In this document: one piece after another, positions 8,565 through 17,950 of the stretch
How the letters are laid out: the number at the start of each line of letters is the position of its first letter
How positions within the stretch are numbered: the stretch's first letter is position 1
Assembly (NCBI GenBank): GCA_947259045.1
Contig: CAMYKZ010000008.1
Location: 1-60,333, forward strand
Reading direction: 5' to 3'
Length of the DNA: 60,333 nt
Source of the DNA: an uncultured Afifella sp.
GTDB taxonomy: Bacteria > Pseudomonadota > Alphaproteobacteria > Rhizobiales > Afifellaceae
Notes under the pieces: generated by a model
Told to the model about the DNA's origin: nothing
Seen by the model: only the letters and a program-made list of their open reading frames with translations
Databases searched by the model: none
Program-made: the position numbers and the translations under genes

Positions 8565-9302
8565 TCAACTCCATATCGCAATCGCAAGCCCTCTGTTGTC
8601 GCGGTCCGGCGGATCAGGCATCGGCGCGGCTTCGCCTGATGCGAGGCGTCCTGCAATAACAGCGCAGGCACAAGCGTCGAGCAGATCGTCGGCGCCGGCG
8701 CCTTTGGGCGGTTTCTCCGTCAGGAAATTCCGGCTGAAACCAAACCGTTGCAGCAACCGGCGCCGCTCTTCCAGCCCGTCCGGGTTGGCGCGGCTTTTGA
8801 TCTTTTTCGGCAGTCGCATGGCCTGGCCGTTGTTCAGCCGCCAGAACGCGACTTCCGGATGGACTTCGAAGATCCGCTCAGCCAGGGCCGGCGTCATCAC
8901 GGCGTCCAGTTCGCGGATCTTGGGAAACAGGTTGAACGCCTGCTTTGAGATTTTCTTCGGCGGGACGGAATTGTCCTGGGAGATACGGCAGGCCCGGCGG
9001 TAATCGGCACACATGACAGCGGCGCGGGCGGGGATGGAAAACACCGACGACTGCCGTTGCCCGAGCAGCGGGCGGACCAGTTTTTCCGGCCCGCGGCCGG
9101 AGCCGCCAATGCGCTCCGGCAGGCCGATCGGCATGTCGACGGCGATCGGGTCCGGCGCTTCTTCGGCTGCAAGAATGTCTGTAAACCGTGTGAACAGTCT
9201 GAGTTGCGGACCGGCCTTGCCGGACAGATCGCAGAAGACCGCCAGCCAGCCGGACCGGCAGCCGTCGACGCCGGCAACCCATTTTGCCGCGCCTGTTTTC
9301 AA
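8565..9302 (-). CDS. DUF429 family protein (predicted RNase H-like nuclease)
   Basis: A 245-residue protein with the DUF429 signature WVAGVDGCRSGW at residues 8-19, then AVDMPIGLPE and, near the C-terminus, DDLLDACACA. The aspartates in VDGCR, VDMPIG and ADDLLDA are positioned as in RNase H-fold nucleases, the basis for the general nuclease prediction. No biochemical role is known to me. Its first codons overlap the end of the pyridoxal kinase gene by 4 bp. Confidence 0.75.
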   Translation of the reverse strand: MKTGAAKWVAGVDGCRSGWLAVFCDLSGKAGPQLRLFTRFTDILAAEEAPDPIAVDMPIGLPERIGGSGRGPEKLVRPLLGQRQSSVFSIPARAAVMCADYRRACRISQDNSVPPKKISKQAFNLFPKIRELDAVMTPALAERIFEVHPEVAFWRLNNGQAMRLPKKIKSRANPDGLEERRRLLQRFGFSRNFLTEKPPKGAGADDLLDACACAVIAGRLASGEAAPMPDPPDRDNRGLAIAIWS

Positions 9303-10174
9303 AGCGGCCTCGGCTTCAGCGAAAGTTTCGGCGCCATCTGGCGCAGATTGATCATCGCATGGGGTTGGGCGATGGCCGTCTGCATCTGTGCCAGCGGCAG
9401 ATCGTCTGCGCCCGATTTGGCTGCTGCAGCCATGATTTCAAATGTCGACGCAGCGGCCATTTCCAGTGCCTTGCGTGGCGTGCGGCCCTGCAGGATACGG
9501 CCGAGATAAAGTGCGGCAAACAGATCGCCGGTTCCCTTGGCATGGCTTTGCACGGCCGGATGTTCGGCCATCAGCCGATCGTTGGCATCGACCAGCAGGT
9601 TGCCGATATGGCCGCGCATCAGGGCGGGGCTGGAAGTTACGATCACTGTCTCCGGCGCCAGCGCCTGTGCGGCTGCTGCAAGATCAGCAGTACCTGTGGT
9701 ATCCGCGCCGGCAAGCCATGCGCATTCGAAGGCGTTAGGCGTCGCGATATCGGCAAGCGGAAGCAGGCGGTCGCGGATTGCGTCAGCGATCTGTTCTGCA
9801 ACATAAAGGCCGCCATGATCGCCGATCACCGGGTCACAGAGATAAAGGCAACCCGGATTGTTCGCCCTGGCCGTCTTGACAAGCCCGGCGATATGTCCGG
9901 CCTGGGTGGCTGTCCCGAGATAGCCTGACAGGATTGCACCGATCCGGTTAGAGCCCGTGGCGGTCAGGTCCGCCAGCAATCCGGCAAACGCCGCGTCGTC
10001 GGGGACGATCGGCTGTGCCGGCCCCTGACCCGGATGATGGGGCAGAATGATGGTCGGCGCCTGCCAGACTGAAAAGCCCAGCCGCTCAAGGGCAAAACCC
10101 ATGACCCGGTTGCCGACGCTGCCCCGCACGACATGGCTGGAAATCAGCAGAATGTTGCGCATCGTTTCGCTCAT
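9299..10174 (-). CDS. pdxY: Pyridoxal kinase
   Basis: A 291-residue ribokinase-fold enzyme that phosphorylates pyridoxal, and often pyridoxine or pyridoxamine, in PLP salvage. Recognisable features are ISSHVVRGSVGN at the substrate pocket, GYLGTA, CDPVIGDHG, TPNAFE, and the anion-hole and catalytic-base motif SHAKGTGDLFAA near residues 225-236. The proposed start is the ATG at 10174; the ATG at 10162 (MRNILLISS) is equally plausible because the segment between is not conserved. PdxK and PdxY cannot be separated cleanly from sequence. Confidence 0.88.
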   Translation of the reverse strand: MSETMRNILLISSHVVRGSVGNRVMGFALERLGFSVWQAPTIILPHHPGQGPAQPIVPDDAAFAGLLADLTATGSNRIGAILSGYLGTATQAGHIAGLVKTARANNPGCLYLCDPVIGDHGGLYVAEQIADAIRDRLLPLADIATPNAFECAWLAGADTTGTADLAAAAQALAPETVIVTSSPALMRGHIGNLLVDANDRLMAEHPAVQSHAKGTGDLFAALYLGRILQGRTPRKALEMAAASTFEIMAAAAKSGADDLPLAQMQTAIAQPHAMINLRQMAPKLSLKPRPL

Positions 10175-10272
10175 CGCCTCAAATGTCAGGAAACTGCCAT
10201 GCGATGCAAGCTGGTCTTTTGTCAAACCGCCAAACGGGTTAGGACGGGGCGATTTATTGTGGAGACCCGACG

Positions 10273-10491
10273 ATGAAACTTTACCGTCTTCTCACCGGGA
10301 CAGACGATGCCGCGTTCTGCAAGCGGGTGAGCCAGGCGCTGAACCAGGGCTGGGACCTGCACGGTTCGCCTGCCATCAGCCACGATCCGCAAAGCGGCCG
10401 GCCGGTCTGCGCCCAGGCAATCGTCAAGCTGGCTGACGGCGACTGGTCCGACGACATGCTGGCGGACGGGTTCAAACTGTCGCAACAATAG
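10273..10491 (+). CDS. DUF1737 family small protein
   Basis: A 72-residue protein with the characteristic opening MKLYRLLTGTDDAAFCKRVS and a following WDLHGSPA motif, which identify the DUF1737 family of short alphaproteobacterial proteins. No signal or membrane segment is present. It stands alone between the divergent pyridoxal kinase gene and sdhC. The function is unknown. Confidence 0.7.
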   Translation: MKLYRLLTGTDDAAFCKRVSQALNQGWDLHGSPAISHDPQSGRPVCAQAIVKLADGDWSDDMLADGFKLSQQ

Positions 10492-10509
10492 CTTTTTACC
10501 AATGTCGCA

Positions 10510-10537
10510 TTGACTGTTCGAACCGCACCCTTAGTGT
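10510..10537 (+). promoter_or_regulatory. Candidate promoter of sdhCDA
   Basis: TTGACT (10510-10515) and TAGTGT (10532-10537) are separated by 16 bp in the short gap upstream of sdhC. The -35 hexamer is good and the -10 hexamer is modest. Confidence 0.4.
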
Positions 10538-10566
10538 CCATCCTCACAGAAGCAGGATTTTTGCAT

Positions 10567-10962
10567 ATGGCAGACATGAGTCACGACAACCGGCCGCTAT
10601 CGCCGCATCTGCAGGTCTTCAGGCCGCTGGTCACCATGGTGATGTCGATTGTCCACCGGATTACCGGCGCGGCGCTCTATTTCGGCACGATCCTGGTTGC
10701 GTGGTGGCTGCTTGCGGCGGCAAGCGGGCCGGACTATTTCGCCCTGGTTGACGGGTTTTTCGGTTCGTTTTTCGGCCGCCTCATTCTGTTCGGCTACACC
10801 TGGGCGCTGATGCACCATATGCTTGGCGGCATCCGCCACTTTATCTGGGATACAGGCGCCGGCTTTGAATTGCCGGTCGCGAACCGCATGGCCTGGGCGT
10901 CGATTTTCGGCTCGGTCACACTGACGATCCTGATCTGGATCATCGGCTATATGGCAAGATGA
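10567..10962 (+). CDS. sdhC: Succinate dehydrogenase cytochrome b556 subunit
   Basis: A 131-residue inner-membrane subunit that, with SdhD, binds heme b and ubiquinone. It carries the family motifs RPLSPHLQVFR at the N-terminus, SIVHRITGAAL before the first membrane helix, and HHMLGGIRHFIWD with the heme-ligand histidine. Three membrane helices are visible. The ATG at 10567 is chosen because the protein family begins with this segment and AGGAT lies just upstream. Confidence 0.95.
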   Translation: MADMSHDNRPLSPHLQVFRPLVTMVMSIVHRITGAALYFGTILVAWWLLAAASGPDYFALVDGFFGSFFGRLILFGYTWALMHHMLGGIRHFIWDTGAGFELPVANRMAWASIFGSVTLTILIWIIGYMAR

Positions 10963-10972
10963 GGACGACAAC

Positions 10973-11350
10973 ATGATGCGCACACCACTCGGACGGGTCC
11001 GCGGGCTTGGCTCGGCGAAAGAGGGAACCGATCATTTCATGCGTCAGCGGCTGACGGCGTTGGCCAATGTTCCGCTGATCCTGGCCTTTGTCGCGATTCT
11101 GATTTCCGTTCAGGGCGAAAGCCATGCCGAAACGATTGCAACCCTGTCATCGCCCTGGGTGGCGCTGGTCATGCTTGCCGTCATTCTGTCGGCCGTCATT
11201 CACATGCGCATCGGTATGCAGGTGATCATCGAGGACTATATCCACGGCGAATTGCTGAAGATCCTGTGCCTGGCGGCCAATACCTTGTTTGCCGCCGCGA
11301 TCGGGCTGATGAGTGTCTTTGCTTTGTTAAAGATTGCGTTCGGAGGCTGA
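10973..11350 (+). CDS. sdhD: Succinate dehydrogenase hydrophobic membrane anchor subunit
   Basis: A 125-residue membrane protein with three hydrophobic helices. The N-terminus RTPLGRVRGLGSAKEGTDHF and the segment SAVIHMRIGMQVIIEDYIHG, which contains the heme/quinone histidine and the conserved EDY motif, are diagnostic for alphaproteobacterial SdhD. It starts 10 bp after sdhC and ends 3 bp before sdhA, so the three form one transcript. Either of two consecutive ATG codons could be used. Confidence 0.93.
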   Translation: MMRTPLGRVRGLGSAKEGTDHFMRQRLTALANVPLILAFVAILISVQGESHAETIATLSSPWVALVMLAVILSAVIHMRIGMQVIIEDYIHGELLKILCLAANTLFAAAIGLMSVFALLKIAFGG

Positions 11351-11353
11351 TCG

Positions 11354-13174
11354 ATGAGCGAAGAGAGCAAATCAAACGCTTCGGCCGGTCAGGCCTATCG
11401 CGTCACTGATCATGAATTCGACGTGGTTGTTGTCGGCGCAGGCGGCGCCGGGTTGCGCTCGGCGCTGGGCGCCAGCCAGGCCGGCCTGAAAACCGCCTGC
11501 ATCACCAAGGTCTTTCCGACCCGCTCCCATACGGTTGCCGCCCAGGGCGGCATATCCGCCTCGCTCGGCAATATGGGCAAGGACGACTGGCGCTGGCACA
11601 TGTACGACACCGTCAAAGGGTCGGACTGGCTCGGCGATCAGGACGCGATCGAATATCTCTGCCGTAATGCGCCGGAAGCCGTCTACGAGCTTGAACATTG
11701 GGGCGTGCCGTTTTCGCGCACCGAAGAGGGCAAGATCTACCAGCGGCCGTTTGGCGGCATGACGACCAATTTCGGCGAAGGCACGGCGCAACGCACCTGC
11801 GCGGCGGCTGACCGGACGGGCCATGCCATGCTGCACACAATGTACGGCCAGGCGCTGAAACATTCCGCCGAATTTTTCATCGAATATTTCGCCATCGACC
11901 TGTTGATGGACGACGGCACATGCTGCGGCGTGATTGCGCTTGATCTGAACGACGGCACGCTGCACCGGTTCCGGGCGCACAAGACGGTGCTGGCGACCGG
12001 CGGTTATGGACGCACCTATTTTTCCTGCACGTCGGCGCACACCTGCACCGGCGACGGCAATGCCATGGTGCTGCGCGCCGGCCTGCCGCTGCAGGACATG
12101 GAGTTCGTGCAGTTCCATCCGACCGGCATTTACGGCGCCGGGTGCCTGATCACCGAGGGCGCACGCGGCGAGGGCGGCTATCTGACCAATTCCGACGGCG
12201 AACGGTTCATGGAGCGTTATGCGCCTTCGGCCAAGGATCTGGCGTCGCGCGACGTGGTGTCACGGTCGATGACGATGGAAATCCGCGATGGCCGCGGCAT
12301 CGGCAAGGATGGCGATCATATCGAACTGCATCTGGAGCATCTCGATCCGGACGTGCTGCACGAAAGATTGCCGGGCATTTCGGAGACCGCGCGGATCTTT
12401 GCCGGCGTCGACGTGACCCGTGAGCCGATCCCGGTGCTGCCGACGGTGCATTACAATATGGGCGGCATCCCGACCAATTTCCACGGCGAGGTGCTGACCA
12501 AGGCCAGCGGCGATCCGGATTCCGTCGTGCCGGGGCTGATGGCCGTCGGCGAAGCAGCCTGTGTTTCGGTACACGGCGCCAACCGGCTGGGCTCCAATTC
12601 GCTGATCGATCTTGTGGTGTTCGGCCGGGCAGCCGGCAAACGCTGTGCGGAGAGCGTTGCCGCCGGCGCCAGCCATCCCGAACTGCCGGCCAGCGCCGAC
12701 GACATGGCGCTCTCAAGGCTCGACAAAGCCCGCCATGCCAACGGCTCCACCGGGACGGCCGAACTGCGCGCCAGCATGCAGCGCGTGATGCAGAACAATT
12801 GCGCCGTCTTTCGCACCGGCGAAGTGCTGGAAGAGGGCCAGAAGCTGATCGGCGATGTCTGGACCGGTTCAGACGATGTCAAGGTCACTGACCGGACGCT
12901 GATCTGGAATACCGACCTGATTGAAACGCTGGAATATGAAAACCTGATCAGCCAGGCGGTTGTGACAATGGAATCGGCTGCCAACCGGACGGAGAGCCGC
13001 GGCGCCCATGCGCGTGAGGATTATCCCGACCGCGACGACAAGGACTGGATGAAACACACGCTGGCGTTCCTCGACAGTGAGAACAAGAGCGTGAAACTCG
13101 ATGACAGGCCGGTGCATACCTACACACTGTCCAACGATATCGCCTATATCGAGCCGAAAAAGCGGGTCTATTGA
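11354..13174 (+). CDS. sdhA: Succinate dehydrogenase flavoprotein subunit
   Basis: A 606-residue flavoprotein that oxidises succinate to fumarate on the cytoplasmic face of complex II. The FAD-binding motif [13 protein letters not shown] is at residues 25-37. [13 protein letters not shown] contains H59, the covalent FAD attachment site. [20 protein letters not shown] and the active-site segment [20 protein letters not shown] are intact. The length is normal. The expected next gene, sdhB, does not follow; it lies about 6 kb downstream after creD, sqdBDC and ppk2. Confidence 0.97.
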   Translation: MSEESKSNASAGQAYRVTDHEFDVVVVGAGGAGLRSALGASQAGLKTACITKVFPTRSHTVAAQGGISASLGNMGKDDWRWHMYDTVKGSDWLGDQDAIEYLCRNAPEAVYELEHWGVPFSRTEEGKIYQRPFGGMTTNFGEGTAQRTCAAADRTGHAMLHTMYGQALKHSAEFFIEYFAIDLLMDDGTCCGVIALDLNDGTLHRFRAHKTVLATGGYGRTYFSCTSAHTCTGDGNAMVLRAGLPLQDMEFVQFHPTGIYGAGCLITEGARGEGGYLTNSDGERFMERYAPSAKDLASRDVVSRSMTMEIRDGRGIGKDGDHIELHLEHLDPDVLHERLPGISETARIFAGVDVTREPIPVLPTVHYNMGGIPTNFHGEVLTKASGDPDSVVPGLMAVGEAACVSVHGANRLGSNSLIDLVVFGRAAGKRCAESVAAGASHPELPASADDMALSRLDKARHANGSTGTAELRASMQRVMQNNCAVFRTGEVLEEGQKLIGDVWTGSDDVKVTDRTLIWNTDLIETLEYENLISQAVVTMESAANRTESRGAHAREDYPDRDDKDWMKHTLAFLDSENKSVKLDDRPVHTYTLSNDIAYIEPKKRVY

Positions 13175-13277
13175 CGAAGCCTCCCGTTTACCAACGTCTG
13201 ACGCCCGTTTGGCCCGACCATAATCTCGCCATGATCTGACCCCACGAGCATTCCTGTCGGGTGCTTGAGGTTAGATA

Positions 13278-14753
13278 ATGACTGAGGCTCAATCCGACTC
13301 CCGCGCCGCAATGGCGCGGCAGATTTTTTCGCGACTTTCCGATTTCCTGAAAAGCCCCGCCGTCAAGCTGGTCGCCGTCTGCGTGATCGGCCTTTTGCTG
13401 ACCATCCCGCTGGGCCTTGTCTGGCTGATCAGTTGGGAGCGCGACGAGAATTCGACATCCGTGATCCGCGAAATCGGCCGTCAATGGGGCGTGGCGCAAA
13501 GCCTGGCCGGCCCGTTTGCCGTCGTTCCGTACCGGGTCGAACTGATGGGCACGAAAATGGTCGAGGTTGTCGCCGGCACGGCGGAAAAGCCGGTCGTCGT
13601 GAGACGGGAGGAACCCGATATCACGCAGGCCGTACGTTATGCTGTCTTTGCGCCGGAAATGCTCACGATCGACGGCGACGTTGAGACGGAGATCCGCCAG
13701 CGGTCGATCTACAAGGCCACGGTCTATACCGCCGATCTGGCGCTGACAGGCCGGTTCGCGCCGATAAACACTATTGCAAGCGGCGACAAGGTGATCGGCA
13801 TCGACTGGGACAAGATGCAGATGGCGGTCGGCATTTCCGGGCTGGCGGGTATCGAGACGTCAGAACTGACGCTTGATTCCGGCGATGGGATATTGCTGGA
13901 ACCGGGGTCTGGTCTGATGTCCGGGCTCGGCGCCGGCACCATTCATGCGCCGGCGCTGCCGGACGGCGCTGCCAAAGCGGCGGAGGGCTTTTCGTTCCGA
14001 CTTGCGCTCAGATTGCGCGGATCCGACGGCCTGTCGTTCGCCCCGGCCGGACGCACCACGGAGGTCTCGTTGCGCTCGCCCTGGCCGCATCCGGGGTTCA
14101 GCGGGCGGTTCCTTCCCAAGGATCGTGAGATCGGCGGCGACGGTTTCACCGCCCGCTGGCTTGTACCGCATCTGGCCCGGCCGCTGCCGTCGCAATGGAC
14201 CCTGTCCGACGAGCGCGTCAGCGGGCTCAAATCGTTTGATTTCGGTGTCCGCTTCGTCACCCCGGTCGATTTCTATTCGCTGGTCGACCGGGCGCTGAAA
14301 TACGGGCTGATGTTCGTCGGCATAGTCTTCATGATCGTCTTCGCGCTTGAAATCGCCACCGGCGTCCGGGTGCACGGCGTGCAATATCTGCTGGTGGGTA
14401 TCATGATCATCATGTTCTTTCTGCTGCTGCTGGCCTTTGCAGAACATGTCGGTTTTGCCCGCGCCTATCTGATCGCCGCACTGGCCACCGGCGGCGTGCT
14501 GACGGCCTATGTCGGGCTGGTCTTCGGGGGCGTTCGCAGAGCGCTGGCCACGCTGATCAGTTTTACCCTACTTTATTCGGTCCTCTACCTGATCCTGCAA
14601 TTGGAGGATTATGCGCTGCTGGCCGGTGCCAGCCTGGGATTTGTCACCCTGACCGGCATCCTGTTCGGCACCCGCAGGCTGGACTGGTCCGCGGTCCGTT
14701 CAAATGCGGTAAAGCCGGTGTCTGGAGCCCCTGTTGCCCAAGCCGAAGGCTGA
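13278..14753 (+). CDS. creD: CreD-like inner membrane protein
   Basis: A 491-residue membrane protein with one helix near the N-terminus (about residues 32-54), a large periplasmic domain with the family pattern RQWGVAQSLAGPFAVVPYR, and a cluster of hydrophobic helices from about residue 335 to 470 (LKYGLMFVGIVFMIVFALEI onward). This is the CreD topology. In enterobacteria creD belongs to the CreBC regulon and its product affects envelope stress and beta-lactam responses. No creBC genes are in this window. GAGG about 8 bp before the ATG supports the start. It follows sdhA by 103 bp on the same strand. Confidence 0.85.
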   Translation: MTEAQSDSRAAMARQIFSRLSDFLKSPAVKLVAVCVIGLLLTIPLGLVWLISWERDENSTSVIREIGRQWGVAQSLAGPFAVVPYRVELMGTKMVEVVAGTAEKPVVVRREEPDITQAVRYAVFAPEMLTIDGDVETEIRQRSIYKATVYTADLALTGRFAPINTIASGDKVIGIDWDKMQMAVGISGLAGIETSELTLDSGDGILLEPGSGLMSGLGAGTIHAPALPDGAAKAAEGFSFRLALRLRGSDGLSFAPAGRTTEVSLRSPWPHPGFSGRFLPKDREIGGDGFTARWLVPHLARPLPSQWTLSDERVSGLKSFDFGVRFVTPVDFYSLVDRALKYGLMFVGIVFMIVFALEIATGVRVHGVQYLLVGIMIIMFFLLLLAFAEHVGFARAYLIAALATGGVLTAYVGLVFGGVRRALATLISFTLLYSVLYLILQLEDYALLAGASLGFVTLTGILFGTRRLDWSAVRSNAVKPVSGAPVAQAEG

Positions 14754-14768
14754 TCGCGATTTGAGAAA

Positions 14769-14796
14769 GCTGCGCGGTCCGGCCGGGCCGCGCAGC
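14769..14796. terminator. Hairpin between convergent creD and sqdC
   Basis: GCTGCGCGG (14769-14777) pairs perfectly with CCGCGCAGC (14788-14796) around a 10-nt GC-rich loop. It lies in the 59-bp gap between two convergent stops, where a bidirectional terminator is expected. The T-tract is weak on both sides. Confidence 0.6.
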
Positions 14797-14812
14797 GTCA
14801 TGGATTTGCCTG

Positions 14813-15721
14813 TCAGGCGCCGTTTTCCAGATGATGCGCTGTCAGCGCCGCAACCGTCTGTTCAAACCGGGCTCTGCCGGAGAACGCGATGCCCAAGCGG
14901 GTCAGGCGGCTGCAGTCCATGACATTATAGGCTGCCTGGTCTGCAGGTTGCGCCGGCAGGGCAATGTCGCGACCGGAGCGATCTTGCACAATGGCGGCAA
15001 TGTCCCGGGTGGACAGGTACATATCGGAACAGTTGAAGGCATTGCCGGCGATTTCCGTTTCCTCAGCGCGCAACAATCGAAGCACGGCGTCGGCGATATC
15101 GGCGCCATGCACTTCCGTGCCGCCGCGAACCGGAAGCGGTTGCCCGGCGAGGCATGCGCCGACAAGATCATACCATTTCGAGCGATCGACCGGATCGACC
15201 AGACCATAGACGCCGGTCGGGCGCAGGGCGCAGACGGGCCAGCCGTCCTGGAGGGCATAACTTGCAGCAAATGCTTCCAGCGCCGCTTTCGCAGCGCCAT
15301 AATGGGTATCCGGATTGCCTGCCATGTCTTCCGACAGGATCGCACCGGGAATCTGCCGGCCGTAAACAGCCCGGCTTGACAGAATTATTGCCCGGCCGAC
15401 GCCGCAGGCAAACGCCTGGTTCAACAGGGCCAGCGACCCGGAAACATTTTTTCGCAAAAAGCCCTGCAGATCCTGGCCTTCGCCGTGGCGGTATTGTCCC
15501 CGCTGGTGATGGAAGGCGGCATGAACCAGCGCGCCGCAACCGTTCAGCAGGCCGCGGAAATCCGAATCGGGGTCAAGCTCGACGGCGAAATTATCCAGAT
15601 CCCGCATCGGTCTCGTGCTGTCCGGCCGGACCATCAGCCGAACCTCATGCCCTGCTTTAAGCAGGTGATCAACGATAAAACCGCCGACATATCCGCTGCC
15701 GCCGGTAACCGCGACCCTCAT
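14813..15721 (-). CDS. sqdC: NAD-dependent epimerase/reductase-like protein of the sulfolipid operon
   Basis: A 302-residue extended-SDR protein. VTGGSGYVGGFIVDHL is the Rossmann motif at the N-terminus, and SSRAVYGRQ with HYGAAKAALE supplies the Ser and YxxxK of the SDR active site. It is the last gene of the run sqdB, sqdD, sqdC, the order known from Rhodobacter and Sinorhizobium, where SqdC is needed for normal sulfolipid synthesis but its reaction is not settled. It overlaps sqdD by 4 bp. The gene name rests on family plus this exact order; by sequence alone it would only be an epimerase-family protein. Confidence 0.8.
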   Translation of the reverse strand: MRVAVTGGSGYVGGFIVDHLLKAGHEVRLMVRPDSTRPMRDLDNFAVELDPDSDFRGLLNGCGALVHAAFHHQRGQYRHGEGQDLQGFLRKNVSGSLALLNQAFACGVGRAIILSSRAVYGRQIPGAILSEDMAGNPDTHYGAAKAALEAFAASYALQDGWPVCALRPTGVYGLVDPVDRSKWYDLVGACLAGQPLPVRGGTEVHGADIADAVLRLLRAEETEIAGNAFNCSDMYLSTRDIAAIVQDRSGRDIALPAQPADQAAYNVMDCSRLTRLGIAFSGRARFEQTVAALTAHHLENGA

Positions 15722-16521
15722 CGGTTTGGCTTTCCATAAGGCGTCGGCAGATCGTCCGGCGGCAAACCGCCTTCGTAGATGCGCCACCACAGATCGATCA
15801 GCGGCTGCAGTTGATCCCGCCTGGGATGATCATCCTGCCACGGCTTTTCATATTGGTAATGGAGGATGCGGATATCCTTCCAGAGCCAGAGTTCCGGCAG
15901 GTTGAAGAAAACATATTGCAGCACATTGTCGAGGTAGGGCAGGCCGTGCCAATCCGGAAACCAGTGCTGCAAAAAGGTCTGGTCTGTGCGCGGCCAGAAG
16001 GCGTCGGGCCGGTCGAGAGCCTTCACCATGGCTTCAAAGGCTGCCTTGCCGGGTTCTGCAACAAACACACCGGAGTTCAGCCGGCCGAAATCACCGAGCG
16101 TCTGATAGACGTTCGGCGCGGCGGAAAATTGCGGGTAGCCGAATAGCCGATCTGTGTTTTTCAGCACAATTGCATCTGCATCGATGAAAACCAGACGCCG
16201 GTACTGATCCAGTTCCCAAAGGCGCAATTTGCAGAAATTGTCGAGCGGATCGTGAAAGCTGGGTTTTTCGCCTTTTGTAAACGGCGCTGCGGAATGAACC
16301 CGGCCGCGCTGGTGGCGCTGGCGGAAACCGTCGGAGAAAGGCGGCTGCTCGACCTCGATAATCGTCGCGCCGGCCTCCTGGAGTGAATCCAGATTGCCGG
16401 ATTGCGGCGTTGCCATCACCAGAAGGGGCGCTGAGCAGCCGGCATTTTTCAGCGAGCGCGCCAGCGCAAGCGCGCCCATTGCATAATCGGCATTGGTGAC
16501 CAGAGTGACATAGGCGTACAC
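15718..16521 (-). CDS. sqdD: Family 8 glycosyltransferase of the sulfolipid operon
   Basis: A 267-residue GT8 (glycogenin/galactinol synthase-like) enzyme. Visible are VTLVTNADYAMGALALARSL at the start, the metal-binding DxD in FIDADAIVLKN, NSGVFVAEP, DQTFLQHWF and the C-terminal HYQYEKPW motif. In Rhodobacter the corresponding SqdD is the candidate transferase that moves sulfoquinovose from the UDP-sugar to diacylglycerol. It lies 15 bp after sqdB. A role at the inner face of the membrane is inferred. Confidence 0.85.
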   Translation of the reverse strand: MYAYVTLVTNADYAMGALALARSLKNAGCSAPLLVMATPQSGNLDSLQEAGATIIEVEQPPFSDGFRQRHQRGRVHSAAPFTKGEKPSFHDPLDNFCKLRLWELDQYRRLVFIDADAIVLKNTDRLFGYPQFSAAPNVYQTLGDFGRLNSGVFVAEPGKAAFEAMVKALDRPDAFWPRTDQTFLQHWFPDWHGLPYLDNVLQYVFFNLPELWLWKDIRILHYQYEKPWQDDHPRRDQLQPLIDLWWRIYEGGLPPDDLPTPYGKPNR

Positions 16522-16536
16522 CCGGTATGGCTCCGC

Positions 16537-17763
16537 CTAGTCGCCGCCGACGACAGCGAATTTCTGCCGTTCGGGATTGGTCTCGATCCGCGCAGCGCGT
16601 TCCTTCGTCCAGGCCGATACGCTGGGAATGCGTGAGCGGTCGATGCGGTAGGCGTATTTCTGAGCCACGTCGACGACTTCGTTGAGCAGGCCGTCTTCCA
16701 GCTTGATCGGATCAAGCCCGAGCGCCAGAAACTGCTTGTTTGTGACGACCAGGTCGTTTTCGTCGGCTTCCTTGCGCGGGTTGGGCAGGTAGGCGATCCG
16801 GGCGCCGGTCAGCCTGGAGACCAGTTCCGCCAGATCGCGCACCCTGTGGGTTTCCGTCATCTGGTTGAATATCCTGACGCGGTCGCCGGCCGTCGGCGGC
16901 TCCTGAAGCGCCAATTCGATGCAGCGCACGGAATCCTGGATATGAATGAAAGCGCGGGTCTGGCCGCCGGTGCCGTGAACCGTCAGTGGATAGTCGACCG
17001 CCGCCTGGATCAGAAAGCGATTGAGCACAGTGCCGTAATCGCCGTCATAATCGAACCGGTTGATCAACTGGTCATGGCGGCGGGTCTGATCGGTGTGGGT
17101 GCCCCAGACGATGCCCTGGTGCAGATCGGTGATCCGCAGACGGTCATTTTTGGCATAGAACTGGAACAGCAGCTGATCGAGACACTTGGTCATGTGATAG
17201 ACCGATCCCGGATTGGCCGGATAGAGAATTTCCTGCTCCGCCATCTCGCCGCTTTCAAGTTTCAATTGAACCGGCAGATATCCTTCCGGGATCGTCGCGC
17301 CGACCGTGGAATAGCCGTAAACGCCCATCGTTCCCAGGTGCACCAGGTGAGCATCGAGCCCGACGGCGACCATGGCGTTGAGCACATTGTGGCTGGCGTT
17401 GACATTGTTGCTGACGGTGTAATTCTTGTGCCGGTCGGATTTCATCGAATAGGGCGCGGCGCGCTGTTCGGCGAAATGGATGATCGCGTCGGGCCGTTCC
17501 TCTCCAAGCCAGGATTTCAGACGCTCATATTCACCGGCGACATCGATAAGATGGAAGTGCAGAGGCGTCTCGCCGAGATCACGCCAGACGCGCATCCGTT
17601 CCTGAATGGAATCCATCGGTGTCAGCGACTGGACGCCAAGTTCTGTATCGACCCAGCGCCGGCTCAAATTGTCGATGATATGGATTTCGTGGCCCTTTGC
17701 CGCCATATGCAGGCAGGTTGGCCAGCCGACAAATCCGTCACCGCCGAGAACTGCGATTTTCAT
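16537..17763 (-). CDS. sqdB: UDP-sulfoquinovose synthase
   Basis: A 408-residue extended-SDR enzyme that converts UDP-glucose and sulfite to UDP-sulfoquinovose, the head-group donor of the sulfolipid SQDG. Diagnostic segments are VLGGDGFVGWPTCLHMA, IIDNLSRRWVD, HFAEQRAAPYSM, LGTMGVYGYS, GSVYHMTKCLDQ with the catalytic YxxxK, and ITDLHQGIVWGTHTDQT. The length fits the family. It is the promoter-proximal gene of sqdBDC. In other alphaproteobacteria SQDG replaces phospholipid when phosphate is scarce. No clear Pho box could be recognised upstream by eye. Confidence 0.95.
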   Translation of the reverse strand: MKIAVLGGDGFVGWPTCLHMAAKGHEIHIIDNLSRRWVDTELGVQSLTPMDSIQERMRVWRDLGETPLHFHLIDVAGEYERLKSWLGEERPDAIIHFAEQRAAPYSMKSDRHKNYTVSNNVNASHNVLNAMVAVGLDAHLVHLGTMGVYGYSTVGATIPEGYLPVQLKLESGEMAEQEILYPANPGSVYHMTKCLDQLLFQFYAKNDRLRITDLHQGIVWGTHTDQTRRHDQLINRFDYDGDYGTVLNRFLIQAAVDYPLTVHGTGGQTRAFIHIQDSVRCIELALQEPPTAGDRVRIFNQMTETHRVRDLAELVSRLTGARIAYLPNPRKEADENDLVVTNKQFLALGLDPIKLEDGLLNEVVDVAQKYAYRIDRSRIPSVSAWTKERAARIETNPERQKFAVVGGD

Positions 17764-17823
17764 GTGATCTCCTCAAGTCCCTGGAAAACCGAGGTTTCGG
17801 CGCACCCGGGCGTGTCCAACTCC

Positions 17824-17841
17824 TGCCAGGCATCCCTGGCA
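17824..17841. repeat. Inverted repeat between ppk2 and sqdB
   Basis: TGCCAGG (17824-17830) and CCTGGCA (17835-17841) form a perfect 7-bp stem with a 4-nt loop in the 187-bp gap downstream of ppk2 and 61 bp upstream of the sqdB start. It could end ppk2 transcription, although there is no T-tract, or act as an operator for sqdB. Confidence 0.4.
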
Positions 17842-17950
17842 ACCTCGTTCATTGTATGTGCCCACAAGTTTGATGCAATTGTGACGGTTTGAACAGTGCC
17901 GGACAGGAAGGCCCGCAACGAGACGGTGCTGTCACGATTTCCGGTCCGCG